A stretch of 64,000 nucleotides of DNA from Rhabditoides inermis (GCA_963966185.1 CAWZYM010000221.1:62001-126000); one strand, 5' to 3'; counted from the first letter of the stretch, positions 17,830 through 28,058 are shown. The notes: a model not told the origin generated them from the letters alone. Made by a program: numbers and translations.

Positions 17830-17902
17830 TGACATTTTGCAAATTTGTGAAAAGAATGAGTGCTCGGGCACGAAACCGCTCAGTAAGAGCACTCTCACAT
17901 GA

Positions 17903-17974
17903 GCGTCTGTGGTGTAATGGTCAGCATGGATGCCTTCCAAGCATTCGACGGGGGTTCGATTCCCCCCAGACACA
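17903..17974 (+). tRNA. tRNA-Gly(TCC) b, acceptor variant
   Basis: U13. G to A at position 71 gives a C-A mismatch in the acceptor stem. Confidence 0.75.
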
Positions 17975-18071
17975 TAACGTTTTGCCCTATTAAAAATAAT
18001 TTCAGCATCACTACTCGCGTGCTTTTGCAGCGTGCGATCGAATATCGGCGGAGAATGGAGAGGAATCTGAA

Positions 18072-18144
18072 GCCTCGTTAGCTCAGTTGGTAGAGCGTTA
18101 GACTTTTAATCTAACGGCCACGGGTTCGAGTCCCGTACGGGGCT
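18072..18144 (+). tRNA. tRNA-Lys(TTT)
   Basis: U14, consensus. Confidence 0.95.
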
Positions 18145-18264
18145 GTAATTTTGCCATTTTTGGATCAATGCTACTGATTCTTTCATCATTTCGCGGACGT
18201 ACCTTGCAATCTTTGTCGGCGCCTTTTGCCAACACTTCCACGCTATTAGACAGCCGTTCTCTCG

Positions 18265-18336
18265 GCCTATGTAGTATAGTGGTTAGTACTCCACGTTGTG
18301 GCCGTGGCGACACAGGTTCGATTCCTGTCATAGGCA
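18265..18336 (+). tRNA. tRNA-His(GTG) a
   Basis: U14, consensus. Confidence 0.95.
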
Positions 18337-18549
18337 TTTCCTTTTTGTAAACGTCGTCGCTCACGAAAAACTTTTGTCTGACCAACTTCGAATAAAGTTG
18401 ATCGTGGGAGAACGGAAAACAGTCTTGAAGGTCCTGGAAGTGTTTCATTTTTTAGCCACTTGCAACTTGCAACTTATTGTGTATGTATGAGTATGAGAGT
18501 ATGTGTATGAATGTAACATCATCACGCAATTATTTTAGCTCAGTTATTG

Positions 18550-18621
18550 GCCTATGTAGTATAGTGGTTAGTACTCCACGTTGTGGCCGTGGCGACACAG
18601 GTTCGATTCCTGTCATAGGCA
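18550..18621 (+). tRNA. tRNA-His(GTG) b
   Basis: U14, consensus. Confidence 0.95.
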
Positions 18622-18689
18622 TTCCTTTTCCTTTCTCCGTTGTCCAGATCAAGCCTGCGCATATCCGATTTCTGGGAGATCAAGAACAA

Positions 18690-18760
18690 GCGTCTGTGGT
18701 GTAATGGTCAGCATGGATGCCTTCCAAGCATTCGACGGGGGTTCGATTCCCCCAGACGCA
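18690..18760 (+). tRNA. tRNA-Gly(TCC) a/b fusion, 5-C
   Basis: U14 has only one Gly gene, with Gly-a upstream flank and TGACATTTTG switching to the Gly-b downstream spacer. Recombination between the two Gly copies deleted 145 bp. 71 nt. Confidence 0.65.
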
Positions 18761-18857
18761 TGACATTTTGCCCTATTAAAAATAATTTCAGCATCACTAC
18801 TCGCGTGCTTTTGCAGCGTGCGATCGAATATCGGCGGAGAATGGAGAGGAATCTGAA

Positions 18858-18930
18858 GCCTCGTTAGCTCAGTTGGTAGAGCGTTAGACTTTTAATCTAA
18901 CGGCCACGGGTTCGAGTCCCGTACGGGGCT
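18858..18930 (+). tRNA. tRNA-Lys(TTT)
   Basis: U15, consensus. Confidence 0.95.
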
Positions 18931-19050
18931 GTAATTTTGCCATTTTTGGATCAATGCTACTGATTCTTTCATCATTTCGCGGACGTACCTTGCAATCTTT
19001 GTCGGCGCCTTTTGCCAACACTTCCACGCTATTAGACAGCCGTTCTCTCG

Positions 19051-19122
19051 GCCTATGTAGTATAGTGGTTAGTACTCCACGTTGTGGCCGTGGCGACACA
19101 GGTTCGATTCCTGTCATAGGCA
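19051..19122 (+). tRNA. tRNA-His(GTG) a
   Basis: U15, consensus. Confidence 0.95.
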
Positions 19123-19335
19123 TTTCCTTTTTGTAAACGTCGTCGCTCACGAAAAACTTTTGTCTGACCAACTTCGAATAAAGTTGATCGTGGGAGAACG
19201 GAAAACAGTCTTGAAGGTCCTGGAAGTGTTTCATTTTTTAGCCACTTGCAACTTGCAACTTATTGTGTATGTATGAGTATGAGAGTATGTGTATGAATGT
19301 AACATCATCACGCAATTATTTTAGCTCAGTTATTG

Positions 19336-19407
19336 GCCTATGTAGTATAGTGGTTAGTACTCCACGTTGTGGCCGTGGCGACACAGGTTCGATTCCTGTC
19401 ATAGGCA
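19336..19407 (+). tRNA. tRNA-His(GTG) b
   Basis: U15, consensus. Confidence 0.95.
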
Positions 19408-19475
19408 TTCCTTTTCCTTTCTCCGTTGTCCAGATCAAGCCTGCGCATATCCGATTTCTGGGAGATCAAGAACAA

Positions 19476-19547
19476 GCGTCTGTGGTGTAATGGTCAGCAT
19501 GGATGCCTTCCAAGCATTCGACGGGGGTTCGATTCCCCCCAGACGCA
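19476..19547 (+). tRNA. tRNA-Gly(TCC) a
   Basis: U15, consensus; its terminator is broken (TGACATATTGC). Confidence 0.93.
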
Positions 19548-19620
19548 TGACATATTGCAAATTTGTGAAAAGAATGAGTGCTCGGGCACGAAACCGCTCA
19601 GTAAGAGCACTCTCACATGA

Positions 19621-19692
19621 GCGTCTGTGGTGTAATGGTCAGCATGGATGCCTTCCAAGCATTCGACGGGGGTTCGATTCCCCCCAGACGCA
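19621..19692 (+). tRNA. tRNA-Gly(TCC) b
   Basis: U15, consensus. Confidence 0.95.
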
Positions 19693-19789
19693 TAACGTTT
19701 TGCCCTATTAAAAATAATTTCAGCATCACTACTCGCGTGCTTTTGCAGCGTGCGATCGAATATCGGCGGAGAATGGAGAGGAATCTGAA

Positions 19790-19862
19790 GCCTCGTTAGC
19801 TCAGTTGGTAGAGCGTTAGACTTTTAATCTAACGGCCACGGGTTCGAGTCCCGTACGGGGCT
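19790..19862 (+). tRNA. tRNA-Lys(TTT)
   Basis: U16, consensus. Confidence 0.95.
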
Positions 19863-19982
19863 GTAATTTTGCTATTTTTGGATCAATGCTACTGATTCTT
19901 CCATCATTTCGCGGACGTACCTTGCAATCTTTGTCGGCGCCTTTTGCCAACACTTCCACGCTATTAGACAGCCGTTCTCTCG

Positions 19983-20054
19983 GCCTATGTAGTATAGTGG
20001 TTAGTACTCCACGTTGTGGCCGTGGCGACACAGGTTCGATTCCTGTCATAGGCA
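19983..20054 (+). tRNA. tRNA-His(GTG) a
   Basis: U16, consensus. Confidence 0.95.
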
Positions 20055-20267
20055 TTTCCTTTTTGTAAACGTCGTCGCTCACGAAAAACTTTTGTCTGAC
20101 CAACTTCGAATAAAGTTGATCGTGGGAGAACGGAAAACAGTCTTGAAGGTCCTGGAAGTGTTTCATTTTTTAGCCACTTGCAACTTGCAACTTATTGTGT
20201 ATGTATGAGTATGAGAGTATGTGTATGAATGTAACATCATCACGCAATTATTTTAGCTCAGTTATTG

Positions 20268-20339
20268 GCCTATGTAGTATAGTGGTTAGTACTCCACGTT
20301 GTGGCCGTGGCGACACAGGTTCGAATCCTGTCATAGGCA
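20268..20339 (+). tRNA. tRNA-His(GTG) b
   Basis: U16. T-loop TTCGAAT instead of TTCGATT; still an acceptable B box. Confidence 0.93.
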
Positions 20340-20407
20340 TTCCTTTTCCTTTCTCCGTTGTCCAGATCAAGCCTGCGCATATCCGATTTCTGGGAGATCA
20401 AGAACAA

Positions 20408-20479
20408 GCGTCTGTGGTGTAATGGTCAGCATGGATGCCTTCCAAGCATTCGACGGGGGTTCGATTCCCCCCAGACGCA
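20408..20479 (+). tRNA. tRNA-Gly(TCC) a
   Basis: U16, consensus; terminator broken (TGACATATTGC) as in U15. Confidence 0.93.
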
Positions 20480-20552
20480 TGACATATTGCAAATTTGTGA
20501 AAAGAATGAGTGCTCGGGCACGAAACCGCTCAGTAAGAGCACTCTCACATGA

Positions 20553-20623
20553 GCGTCTGTGGTGTAATGGTCAGCATGGATGCCTTCCAAGCATTCGACG
20601 GGGGTTCGATTCCCCCAGACGCA
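20553..20623 (+). tRNA. tRNA-Gly(TCC) b, 5-C variant
   Basis: U16. One C short (71 nt). Confidence 0.65.
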
Positions 20624-20720
20624 TAACGTTTTGCCCTATTAAAAATAATTTCAGCATCACTACTCGCGTGCTTTTGCAGCGTGCGATCGAATATCGGCGG
20701 AGAATGGAGAGGAATCTGAA

Positions 20721-20793
20721 GCCTCGTTAGCTCAGTTGGTAGAGCGTTAGACTTTTAATCTAACGGCCACGGGTTCGAGTCCCGTACGGGGCT
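20721..20793 (+). tRNA. tRNA-Lys(TTT)
   Basis: U17, consensus. Confidence 0.95.
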
Positions 20794-20913
20794 GTAATTT
20801 TGCTATTTTTGGATCAATGCTACTGATTCTTCCATCATTTCGCGGACGTACCTTGCAATCTTTGTCGGCGCCTTTTGCCAACACTTCCACGCTATTAGAC
20901 AGCCGTTCTCTCG

Positions 20914-20985
20914 GCCTATGTAGTATAGTGGTTAGTACTCCACGTTGTGGCCGTGGCGACACAGGTTCGATTCCTGTCATAGGCA
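20914..20985 (+). tRNA. tRNA-His(GTG) a
   Basis: U17, consensus. Confidence 0.95.
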
Positions 20986-21198
20986 TTTCCTTTTTGTAAA
21001 CGTCGTCGCTCACGAAAAACTTTTGTCTGACCAACTTCGAATAAAGTTGATCGTGGGAGAACGGAAAACAGTCTTGAAGGTCCTGGAAGTGTTTCATTTT
21101 TTAGCCACTTGCAACTTGCAACTTATTGTGTATGTATGAGTATGAGAGTATGTGTATGAATGTAACATCATCACGCAATTATTTTAGCTCAGTTATTG

Positions 21199-21270
21199 GC
21201 CTATGTAGTATAGTGGTTAGTACTCCACGTTGTGGCCGTGGCGACACAGGTTCGATTCCTGTCATAGGCA
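21199..21270 (+). tRNA. tRNA-His(GTG) b
   Basis: U17, consensus. Confidence 0.95.
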
Positions 21271-21338
21271 TTCCTTTTCCTTTCTCCGTTGTCCAGATCA
21301 AGCCTGCGCATATCCGATTTCTGGGAGATCAAGAACAA

Positions 21339-21410
21339 GCGTCTGTGGTGTAATGGTCAGCATGGATGCCTTCCAAGCATTCGACGGGGGTTCGATTCTC
21401 CCCAGACGCA
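21339..21410 (+). tRNA. tRNA-Gly(TCC) a, T-stem variant
   Basis: U17. CTCCC instead of CCCCC in the 3' T stem (G-U pair); shared with Gly-b of the same unit and seen nowhere else. Confidence 0.9.
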
Positions 21411-21483
21411 TGACATTTTGCAAATTTGTGAAAAGAATGAGTGCTCGGGCACGAAACCGCTCAGTAAGAGCACTCTCACATGA

Positions 21484-21555
21484 GCGTCTGTGGTGTAATG
21501 GTCAGCATGGATGCCTTCCAAGCATTCGACGGGGGTTCGATTCTCCCCAGACGCA
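21484..21555 (+). tRNA. tRNA-Gly(TCC) b, T-stem variant
   Basis: U17. Same C to T as Gly-a of this unit, a sign of gene conversion between the two. Confidence 0.9.
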
Positions 21556-21652
21556 TAACGTTTTGCCCTATTAAAAATAATTTCAGCATCACTACTCGCG
21601 TGCTTTTGCAGCGTGCGATCGAATATCGGCGGAGAATGGAGAGGAATCTGAA

Positions 21653-21725
21653 GCCTCGTTAGCTCAGTTGGTAGAGCGTTAGACTTTTAATCTAACGGCC
21701 ACGGGTTCGAGTCCCGTACGGGGCT
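21653..21725 (+). tRNA. tRNA-Lys(TTT)
   Basis: U18, consensus; the following spacer differs (TTTAGCTTTTTTT). Confidence 0.95.
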
Positions 21726-21845
21726 GTAATTTAGCTTTTTTTGGATCAATGCTACTGATTCTTTCATCATTTCGCGGACGTACCTTGCAATCTTTGTCGG
21801 CGCCTTTTGCCAACACTTCCACGCTATTAGACAGCCGTTCTTTCG

Positions 21846-21917
21846 GCCTATGTAATATAGTGGTTAGTACTCCACGTTGTGGCCGTGGCGACACAGGTTC
21901 GATTCCTGTCATAGGCA
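21846..21917 (+). tRNA. tRNA-His(GTG) a, G10A variant
   Basis: U18. GTAATATAG instead of GTAGTATAG in the D arm/A box; same allele as the copy at 22624. Confidence 0.85.
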
Positions 21918-22130
21918 TTTCCTTTTTGTAAACGTCGTCGCTCACGAAAAACTTTTGTCTGACCAACTTCGAATAAAGTTGATCGTGGGAGAACGGAAAA
22001 CAGTCTTGAAGGTCCTGGAAGTGTTTCATTTTTTAGCCACTTGCAACTTGCAACTCATTGTGTATGTATGAGTATGAGAGTATGTGTATGAATGTAACAT
22101 CATCACGCAATTATTTTAGCTCAGTTATTG

Positions 22131-22202
22131 GCCTATGTAGTATAGTGGTTAGTACTCCACGTTGTGGCCGTGGCGACACAGGTTCGATTCCTGTCATAGG
22201 CA
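22131..22202 (+). tRNA. tRNA-His(GTG) b/a fusion
   Basis: U18. His-b upstream flank, but a His-a-type spacer follows almost at once with its T5 terminator missing (ATGAAAACTTTTG supplies T4). Confidence 0.9.
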
Positions 22203-22396
22203 TGAAAACTTTTGTCGACCAACTTCGAATAAAGTTGATCGTGGGAGAACGGAAAACAGTCTTGAAGGTCCTGGAGTGTTTCGATTTTTTAGCCACTTGC
22301 AACTTGCAACTTATTGTGGGAGTATGTAAAAGTATGAAGAGAGTATGTGTATGAATGTAACATCTTCAACGCAATTACTTTTTAGCTCAGTTATTG

Positions 22397-22468
22397 GCCT
22401 ATGTAGTATAGTGGTTAGTACTCCACGTTGTGGCCGTGGCGACACAGGTTCGATTCCTGTCATAGGCA
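22397..22468 (+). tRNA. tRNA-His(GTG)
   Basis: U18 rearranged stretch. Intact gene after a diverged spacer copy; its 3' flank jumps after TTCCTTTTCC into a tRNA-Lys 3' end. Confidence 0.9.
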
Positions 22469-22476
22469 TTCCTTTT

Positions 22477-22503
22477 CCACGGGTTCGAGTCCCGTACGGG
22501 GCT
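22477..22503 (+). pseudogene. tRNA-Lys 3' fragment (27 nt)
   Basis: Only the T arm, 3' acceptor strand and discriminator remain, joined to the His-b 3' spacer at a CC. Confidence 0.9.
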
Positions 22504-22623
22504 GTAATTTAGCTTTTTTTGGATCAATGCTACTGATTCTTTCATCATTTCGCGGACGTACCTTGCAATCTTTGTCGGCGCCTTTTGCCAACACTTCCAC
22601 GCTATTAGACAGCCGTTCTTTCG

Positions 22624-22695
22624 GCCTATGTAATATAGTGGTTAGTACTCCACGTTGTGGCCGTGGCGACACAGGTTCGATTCCTGTCATAGGCA
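22624..22695 (+). tRNA. tRNA-His(GTG) a, G10A variant
   Basis: U18 rearranged stretch; duplicate of the 21846 allele with the same flanks. Confidence 0.85.
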
Positions 22696-22908
22696 TTTCC
22701 TTTTTGTAAACGTCGTCGCTCACGAAAAACTTTTGTCTGACCAACTTCGAATAAAGTTGATCGTGGGAGAACGGAAAACAGTCTTGAAGGTCCTGGAAGT
22801 GTTTCATTTTTTAGCCACTTGCAACTTGCAACTCATTGTGTATGTATGAGTATGAGAGTATGTGTATGAATGTAACATCATCACGCAATTATTTTAGCTC
22901 AGTTATTG

Positions 22909-22980
22909 GCCTATGTAGTATAGTGGTTAGTACTCCACGTTGTGGCCGTGGCGACACAGGTTCGATTCCTGTCATAGGCA
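22909..22980 (+). tRNA. tRNA-His(GTG) b/a fusion
   Basis: U18 rearranged stretch. His-b upstream flank, His-a downstream flank. Confidence 0.93.
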
Positions 22981-23193
22981 TTTCCTTTTTGTAAACGTCG
23001 TCGCTCACGAAAAACTTTTGTCTGACCAACTTCGAATAAAGTTGATCGTGGGAGAACGGAAAACAGTCTTGAAGGTCCTGGAAGTGTTTCATTTTTTAGC
23101 CACTTGCAACTTGCAACTTATTGTGTATGTATGAGTATGAGAGTATGTGTATGAATGTAACATCATCACGCAATTATTTTAGCTCAGTTATTG

Positions 23194-23265
23194 GCCTATG
23201 TAGTATAGTGGTTAGTACTCCACGTTGTGGCCGTGGCGACACAGGTTCGATTCCTGTCATAGGCA
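23194..23265 (+). tRNA. tRNA-His(GTG) b
   Basis: U18 rearranged stretch, consensus gene. Confidence 0.95.
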
Positions 23266-23332
23266 TTCCTTTTCCTTTCTCCGTTGTCCAGATCAAGCCT
23301 GCGCATATCGATTTCTGGGAGATCAAGAACAA

Positions 23333-23404
23333 GCGTCTGTGGTGTAATGGTCAGCATGGATGCCTTCCAAGCATTCGACGGGGGTTCGATTCCCCCCAGA
23401 CGCA
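23333..23404 (+). tRNA. tRNA-Gly(TCC) a
   Basis: U18, consensus; upstream spacer lacks one C. Confidence 0.95.
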
Positions 23405-23477
23405 TGACATTTTGCAAATTTGTGAAAAGAATGAGTGCTCGGGCACGAAACCGCTCAGTAAGAGCACTCTCACATGA

Positions 23478-23549
23478 GCGTCTGTGGTGTAATGGTCAGC
23501 ATGGATGCCTTCCAAGCATTCGACGGGGGTTCGATTCCCCCCAGACGCA
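23478..23549 (+). tRNA. tRNA-Gly(TCC) b
   Basis: U18, consensus. Confidence 0.95.
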
Positions 23550-23620
23550 TAACGTTTTGCCCTATTAAAAATAATTTCAGCATCACTACTCGCGTGCTTT
23601 TGCAGCGTGCGATCGAATAT

Positions 23621-23676
23621 GGTTAGTACTCCACGTTGTGGCCGTGGCGACACAGGTTCGATTCCTGTCATAGGCA
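23621..23676 (+). pseudogene. tRNA-His without 5' 16 nt
   Basis: The pre-Lys spacer (ATCGAATAT) jumps straight into GGTTAGTACT of tRNA-His, so Lys, His-a and the 5' acceptor strand are gone. The rest is intact. Confidence 0.9.
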
Positions 23677-23744
23677 TTCCTTTTCCTTTCTCCGTTGTCC
23701 AGATCAAGCCTGCGCATATCCGATTTCTGGGAGATCAAGAACAA

Positions 23745-23816
23745 GCGTCTGTGGTGTAATGGTCAGCATGGATGCCTTCCAAGCATTCGACGGGGGTTCG
23801 ATTCCCCCCAGACGCA
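23745..23816 (+). tRNA. tRNA-Gly(TCC) a
   Basis: U18 end, consensus. Confidence 0.95.
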
Positions 23817-23889
23817 TGACATTTTGCAAATTTGTGAAAAGAATGAGTGCTCGGGCACGAAACCGCTCAGTAAGAGCACTCTCACATGA

Positions 23890-23961
23890 GCGTCTGTGGT
23901 GTAATGGTCAGCATGGATGCCTTCCAAGCATTCGACGGGGGTTCGATTCCCCCCAGACGCA
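23890..23961 (+). tRNA. tRNA-Gly(TCC) b
   Basis: U18 end, consensus. Confidence 0.95.
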
Positions 23962-24058
23962 TAACGTTTTGCCCTATTAAAAATAATTTCAGCATCACTA
24001 CTCGCGTGCTTTTGCAGCGTGCGATCGAATATCGGCGGAGAATGGAGAGGAATCTGAA

Positions 24059-24131
24059 GCCTCGTTAGCTCAGTTGGTAGAGCGTTAGACTTTTAATCTA
24101 ACGGCCACGGGTTCGAGTCCCGTACGGGGCT
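24059..24131 (+). tRNA. tRNA-Lys(TTT)
   Basis: U19, consensus. Confidence 0.95.
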
Positions 24132-24251
24132 GTAATTTTGCTATTTTTGGATCAATGCTACTGATTCTTTCATCATTTCGCGGACGTACCTTGCAATCTT
24201 TGTCGGCGCCTTTTGCCAACACTTCCACGCTATTAGACAGCCGTTCTCTCG

Positions 24252-24323
24252 GCCTATGTAGTATAGTGGTTAGTACTCCACGTTGTGGCCGTGGCGACAC
24301 AGGTTCGATTCCTGTCATAGGCA
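24252..24323 (+). tRNA. tRNA-His(GTG) a
   Basis: U19, consensus. Confidence 0.95.
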
Positions 24324-24536
24324 TTTCCTTTTTGTAAACGTCGTCGCTCACGAAAAACTTTTGTCTGACCAACTTCGAATAAAGTTGATCGTGGGAGAAC
24401 GGAAAACAGTCTTGAAGGTCCTGGAAGTGTTTCATTTTTTAGCCACTTGCAACTTGCAACTTATTGTGTATGTATGAGTATGAGAGTATGTGTATGAATG
24501 TAACATCATCACGCAATTATTTTAGCTCAGTTATTG

Positions 24537-24608
24537 GCCTATGTAGTATAGTGGTTAGTACTCCACGTTGTGGCCGTGGCGACACAGGTTCGATTCCTGT
24601 CATAGGCA
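24537..24608 (+). tRNA. tRNA-His(GTG) b
   Basis: U19, consensus. Confidence 0.95.
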
Positions 24609-24676
24609 TTCCTTTTCCTTTCTCCGTTGTCCAGATCAAGCCTGCGCATATCCGATTTCTGGGAGATCAAGAACAA

Positions 24677-24747
24677 GCGTCTGTGGTGTAATGGTCAGCA
24701 TGGATGCCTTCCAAGCATTCGACGGGGGTTCGATTCCCCCAGACGCA
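24677..24747 (+). tRNA. tRNA-Gly(TCC) a, 5-C variant
   Basis: U19. One C short (71 nt). Confidence 0.65.
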
Positions 24748-24820
24748 TGACATTTTGCAAATTTGTGAAAAGAATGAGTGCTCGGGCACGAAACCGCTCA
24801 GTAAGAGCACTCTCACATGA

Positions 24821-24892
24821 GCGTCTGTGGTGTAATGGTCAGCATGGATGCCTTCCAAGCATTCGACGGGGGTTCGATTCCCCCCAGACGCA
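24821..24892 (+). tRNA. tRNA-Gly(TCC) b
   Basis: U19, consensus. Confidence 0.95.
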
Positions 24893-24989
24893 TAACGTTT
24901 TGCCCTATTAAAAATAATTTCAGCATCACTACTCGCGTGCTTTTGCAGCGTGCGATCGAATATCGGCGGAGAATGGAGAGGAATCTGAA

Positions 24990-25062
24990 GCCTCGTTAGC
25001 TCAGTTGGTAGAGCGTTAGACTTTTAATCTAACGGCCACGGGTTCGAGTCCCGTACGGGGCT
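24990..25062 (+). tRNA. tRNA-Lys(TTT)
   Basis: U20, consensus. Confidence 0.95.
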
Positions 25063-25182
25063 GTAATTTTGCTATTTTTGGATCAATGCTACTGATTCTT
25101 TCATCATTTCGCGGACGTACCTTGCAATCTTTGTCGGCGCCTTTTGCCAACACTTCCACGCTATTAGACAGCCGTTCTCTCG

Positions 25183-25254
25183 GCCTATGTAGTATAGTGG
25201 TTAGTACTCCACGTTGTGGCCGTGGCGACACAGGTTCGATTCCTGTCATAGGCA
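25183..25254 (+). tRNA. tRNA-His(GTG) a
   Basis: U20, consensus. Confidence 0.95.
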
Positions 25255-25467
25255 TTTCCTTTTTGTAAACGTCGTCGCTCACGAAAAACTTTTGTCTGAC
25301 CAACTTCGAATAAAGTTGATCGTGGGAGAACGGAAAACAGTCTTGAAGGTCCTGGAAGTGTTTCATTTTTTAGCCACTTGCAACTTGCAACTCATTGTGT
25401 ATGTATGAGTATGAGAGTATGTGTATGAATGTAACATCATCACGCAATTATTTTAGCTCAGTTATTG

Positions 25468-25539
25468 GCCTATGTAGTATAGTGGTTAGTACTCCACGTT
25501 GTGGCCGTGGCGACACAGGTTCGATTCCTGTCATAGGCA
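25468..25539 (+). tRNA. tRNA-His(GTG) b
   Basis: U20, consensus. Confidence 0.95.
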
Positions 25540-25607
25540 TTCCTTTTCCTTTCTCCGTTGTCCAGATCAAGCCTGCGCATATCCGATTTCTGGGAGATCA
25601 AGAACAA

Positions 25608-25679
25608 GCGTCTGTGGTGTAATGGTCAGCATGGATGCCTTCCAAGCATTCGACGGGGGTTCGATTCCCCCCAGACGCA
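25608..25679 (+). tRNA. tRNA-Gly(TCC) a
   Basis: U20, consensus. Downstream, the spacer jumps at about 25721 from GCTCGGGCA to the post-Lys spacer, deleting Gly-b and Lys. Confidence 0.95.
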
Positions 25680-25840
25680 TGACATTTTGCAAATTTGTGA
25701 AAAGAATGAGTGCTCGGGCACTAATTTTGCTATTTTTGGATCAATGCTACTGATTCTTTCATCATTTCGCGGACGTACCTTGCAATCTTTGTCGGCGCCT
25801 TTTGCCAACACTTCCACGCTATTAGACAGCCGTTCTCTCG

Positions 25841-25912
25841 GCCTATGTAGTATAGTGGTTAGTACTCCACGTTGTGGCCGTGGCGACACAGGTTCGATTC
25901 CTGTCATAGGCA
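25841..25912 (+). tRNA. tRNA-His(GTG) a
   Basis: U20 second part, consensus. Confidence 0.95.
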
Positions 25913-26124
25913 TTTCCTTTTTGTAAACGTCGTTGCTCACGAAAAACTTTTGTCTGACCAACTTCGAATAAAGTTGATCGTGGGAGAACGGAAAACAGTC
26001 TGAAGGTCCTGGAAGTGTTTCATTTTTTAGCCACTTGCAACTTGCAACTCATTGTGTATGTATGAGTATGAGAGTATGTGTATGAATGTAACATCATCAC
26101 GCAATTATTTTAGCTCAGTTATTG

Positions 26125-26196
26125 GCCTATGTAGTATAGTGGTTAGTATCTCCACGTTGTGGCCGTGGCGACACAGGTTCGATTCTGTCATAGGCA
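26125..26196 (+). pseudogene. tRNA-His(GTG) b with two indels
   Basis: U20 second part. A T is inserted before the anticodon stem and a C lost from the T stem; length stays 72 but pairing is disturbed. Could be assembly error. Confidence 0.6.
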
Positions 26197-26264
26197 TTCC
26201 TTTTCCTTTCTCCGTTGTCCAGATCAAGCCTGCGCATATCCGATTTCTGGGAGATCAAGAACAA

Positions 26265-26337
26265 GCGTCTGTGGTGTAATGGTCAGCATGGATGCCTTCC
26301 AAGCATTCGACGGGGGTTCGATTCCCCACCAGACGCA
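26265..26337 (+). tRNA. tRNA-Gly(TCC) a, insertion variant
   Basis: U20 second part. An A interrupts the C run after the T loop (73 nt). Confidence 0.55.
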
Positions 26338-26410
26338 TGACATTTTGCAAATTTGTGAAAAGAATGAGTGCTCGGGCACGAAACCGCTCAGTAAGAGCAC
26401 TCTCACATGA

Positions 26411-26482
26411 GCGTCTGTGGTGTAATGGTCAGCATGGATGCCTTCCAAGCATTCGACGGGGGTTCGATTCCCCCCAGACGCA
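26411..26482 (+). tRNA. tRNA-Gly(TCC) b
   Basis: U20 second part, consensus. Confidence 0.95.
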
Positions 26483-26578
26483 TAACGTTTTGCCCTATTA
26501 AAATAATTTCAGCATCACTACTCGCGTGCTTTTGCAGCGTGCGATCGAATATCGGCGGAGAATGGAGAGGAATCTGAA

Positions 26579-26651
26579 GCCTCGTTAGCTCAGTTGGTAG
26601 AGCGTTAGACTTTTAATCTAACGGCCACGGGTTCGAGTCCCGTACGGGGCT
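26579..26651 (+). tRNA. tRNA-Lys(TTT)
   Basis: U21, consensus. Confidence 0.95.
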
Positions 26652-26771
26652 GTAATTTTGCTATTTTTGGATCAATGCTACTGATTCTTTCATCATTTCG
26701 CGGACGTACCTTGCAATCTTTGTCGGCGCCTTTTGCCAACACTTCCACGCTATTAGACAGCCGTTCTCTCG

Positions 26772-26843
26772 GCCTATGTAGTATAGTGGTTAGTACTCCA
26801 CGTTGTGGCCGTGGCGACACAGGTTCGATTCCTGTCATAGGCA
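26772..26843 (+). tRNA. tRNA-His(GTG) a
   Basis: U21, consensus. Confidence 0.95.
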
Positions 26844-27056
26844 TTTCCTTTTTGTAAACGTCGTCGCTCACGAAAAACTTTTGTCTGACCAACTTCGAAT
26901 AAAGTTGATCGTGGGAGAACGGAAAACAGTCTTGAAGGTCCTGGAAGTGTTTCATTTTTTAGCCACTTGCAACTTGCAACTTATTGTGTATGTATGAGTA
27001 TGAGAGTATGTGTATGAATGTAACATCATCACGCAATTATTTTAGCTCAGTTATTG

Positions 27057-27128
27057 GCCTATGTAGTATAGTGGTTAGTACTCCACGTTGTGGCCGTGGC
27101 GACACAGGTTCGATTCCTGTCATAGGCA
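27057..27128 (+). tRNA. tRNA-His(GTG) b
   Basis: U21, consensus. Confidence 0.95.
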
Positions 27129-27196
27129 TTCCTTTTCCTTTCTCCGTTGTCCAGATCAAGCCTGCGCATATCCGATTTCTGGGAGATCAAGAACAA

Positions 27197-27267
27197 GCGT
27201 CTGTGGTGTAATGGTCAGCATGGATGCCTTCCAAGCATTCGACGGGGGTTCGATTCCCCCAGACGCA
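27197..27267 (+). tRNA. tRNA-Gly(TCC) a, 5-C variant
   Basis: U21. One C short (71 nt). Confidence 0.65.
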
Positions 27268-27340
27268 TGACATTTTGCAAATTTGTGAAAAGAATGAGTG
27301 CTCGGGCACGAAACCGCTCAGTAAGAGCACTCTCACATGA

Positions 27341-27411
27341 GCGTCTGTGGTGTAATGGTCAGCATGGATGCCTTCCAAGCATTCGACGGGGGTTCGATTC
27401 CCCCAGACGCA
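27341..27411 (+). tRNA. tRNA-Gly(TCC) b, 5-C variant
   Basis: U21. One C short, like Gly-a of this unit. Confidence 0.65.
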
Positions 27412-27508
27412 TAACGTTTTGCCCTATTAAAAATAATTTCAGCATCACTACTCGCGTGCTTTTGCAGCGTGCGATCGAATATCGGCGGAGAATGGAGAGG
27501 AATCTGAA

Positions 27509-27581
27509 GCCTCGTTAGCTCAGTTGGTAGAGCGTTAGACTTTTAATCTAACGGCCACGGGTTCGAGTCCCGTACGGGGCT
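27509..27581 (+). tRNA. tRNA-Lys(TTT)
   Basis: U22, consensus. Confidence 0.95.
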
Positions 27582-27701
27582 GTAATTTTGCTATTTTTGG
27601 ATCAATGCTACTGATTCTTTCATCATTTCGCGGACGTACCTTGCAATCTTTGTCGGCGCCTTTTGCCAACACTTCCACGCTATTAGACAGCCGTTCTCTC
27701 G

Positions 27702-27773
27702 GCCTATGTAGTATAGTGGTTAGTACTCCACGTTGTGGCCGTGGCGACACAGGTTCGATTCCTGTCATAGGCA
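27702..27773 (+). tRNA. tRNA-His(GTG) a
   Basis: U22, consensus. Confidence 0.95.
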
Positions 27774-27986
27774 TTTCCTTTTTGTAAACGTCGTCGCTCA
27801 CGAAAAACTTTTGTCTGACCAACTTCGAATAAAGTTGATCGTGGGAGAACGGAAAACAGTCTTGAAGGTCCTGGAAGTGTTTCATTTTTTAGCCACTTGC
27901 AACTTGCAACTCATTGTGTATGTATGAGTATGAGAGTATGTGTATGAATGTAACATCATCACGCAATTATTTTAGCTCAGTTATTG

Positions 27987-28058
27987 GCCTATGTAGTATA
28001 GTGGTTAGTACTCCACGTTGTGGCCGTGGCGACACAGGTTCGATTCCTGTCATAGGCA
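27987..28058 (+). tRNA. tRNA-His(GTG) b
   Basis: U22, consensus. Confidence 0.95.
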
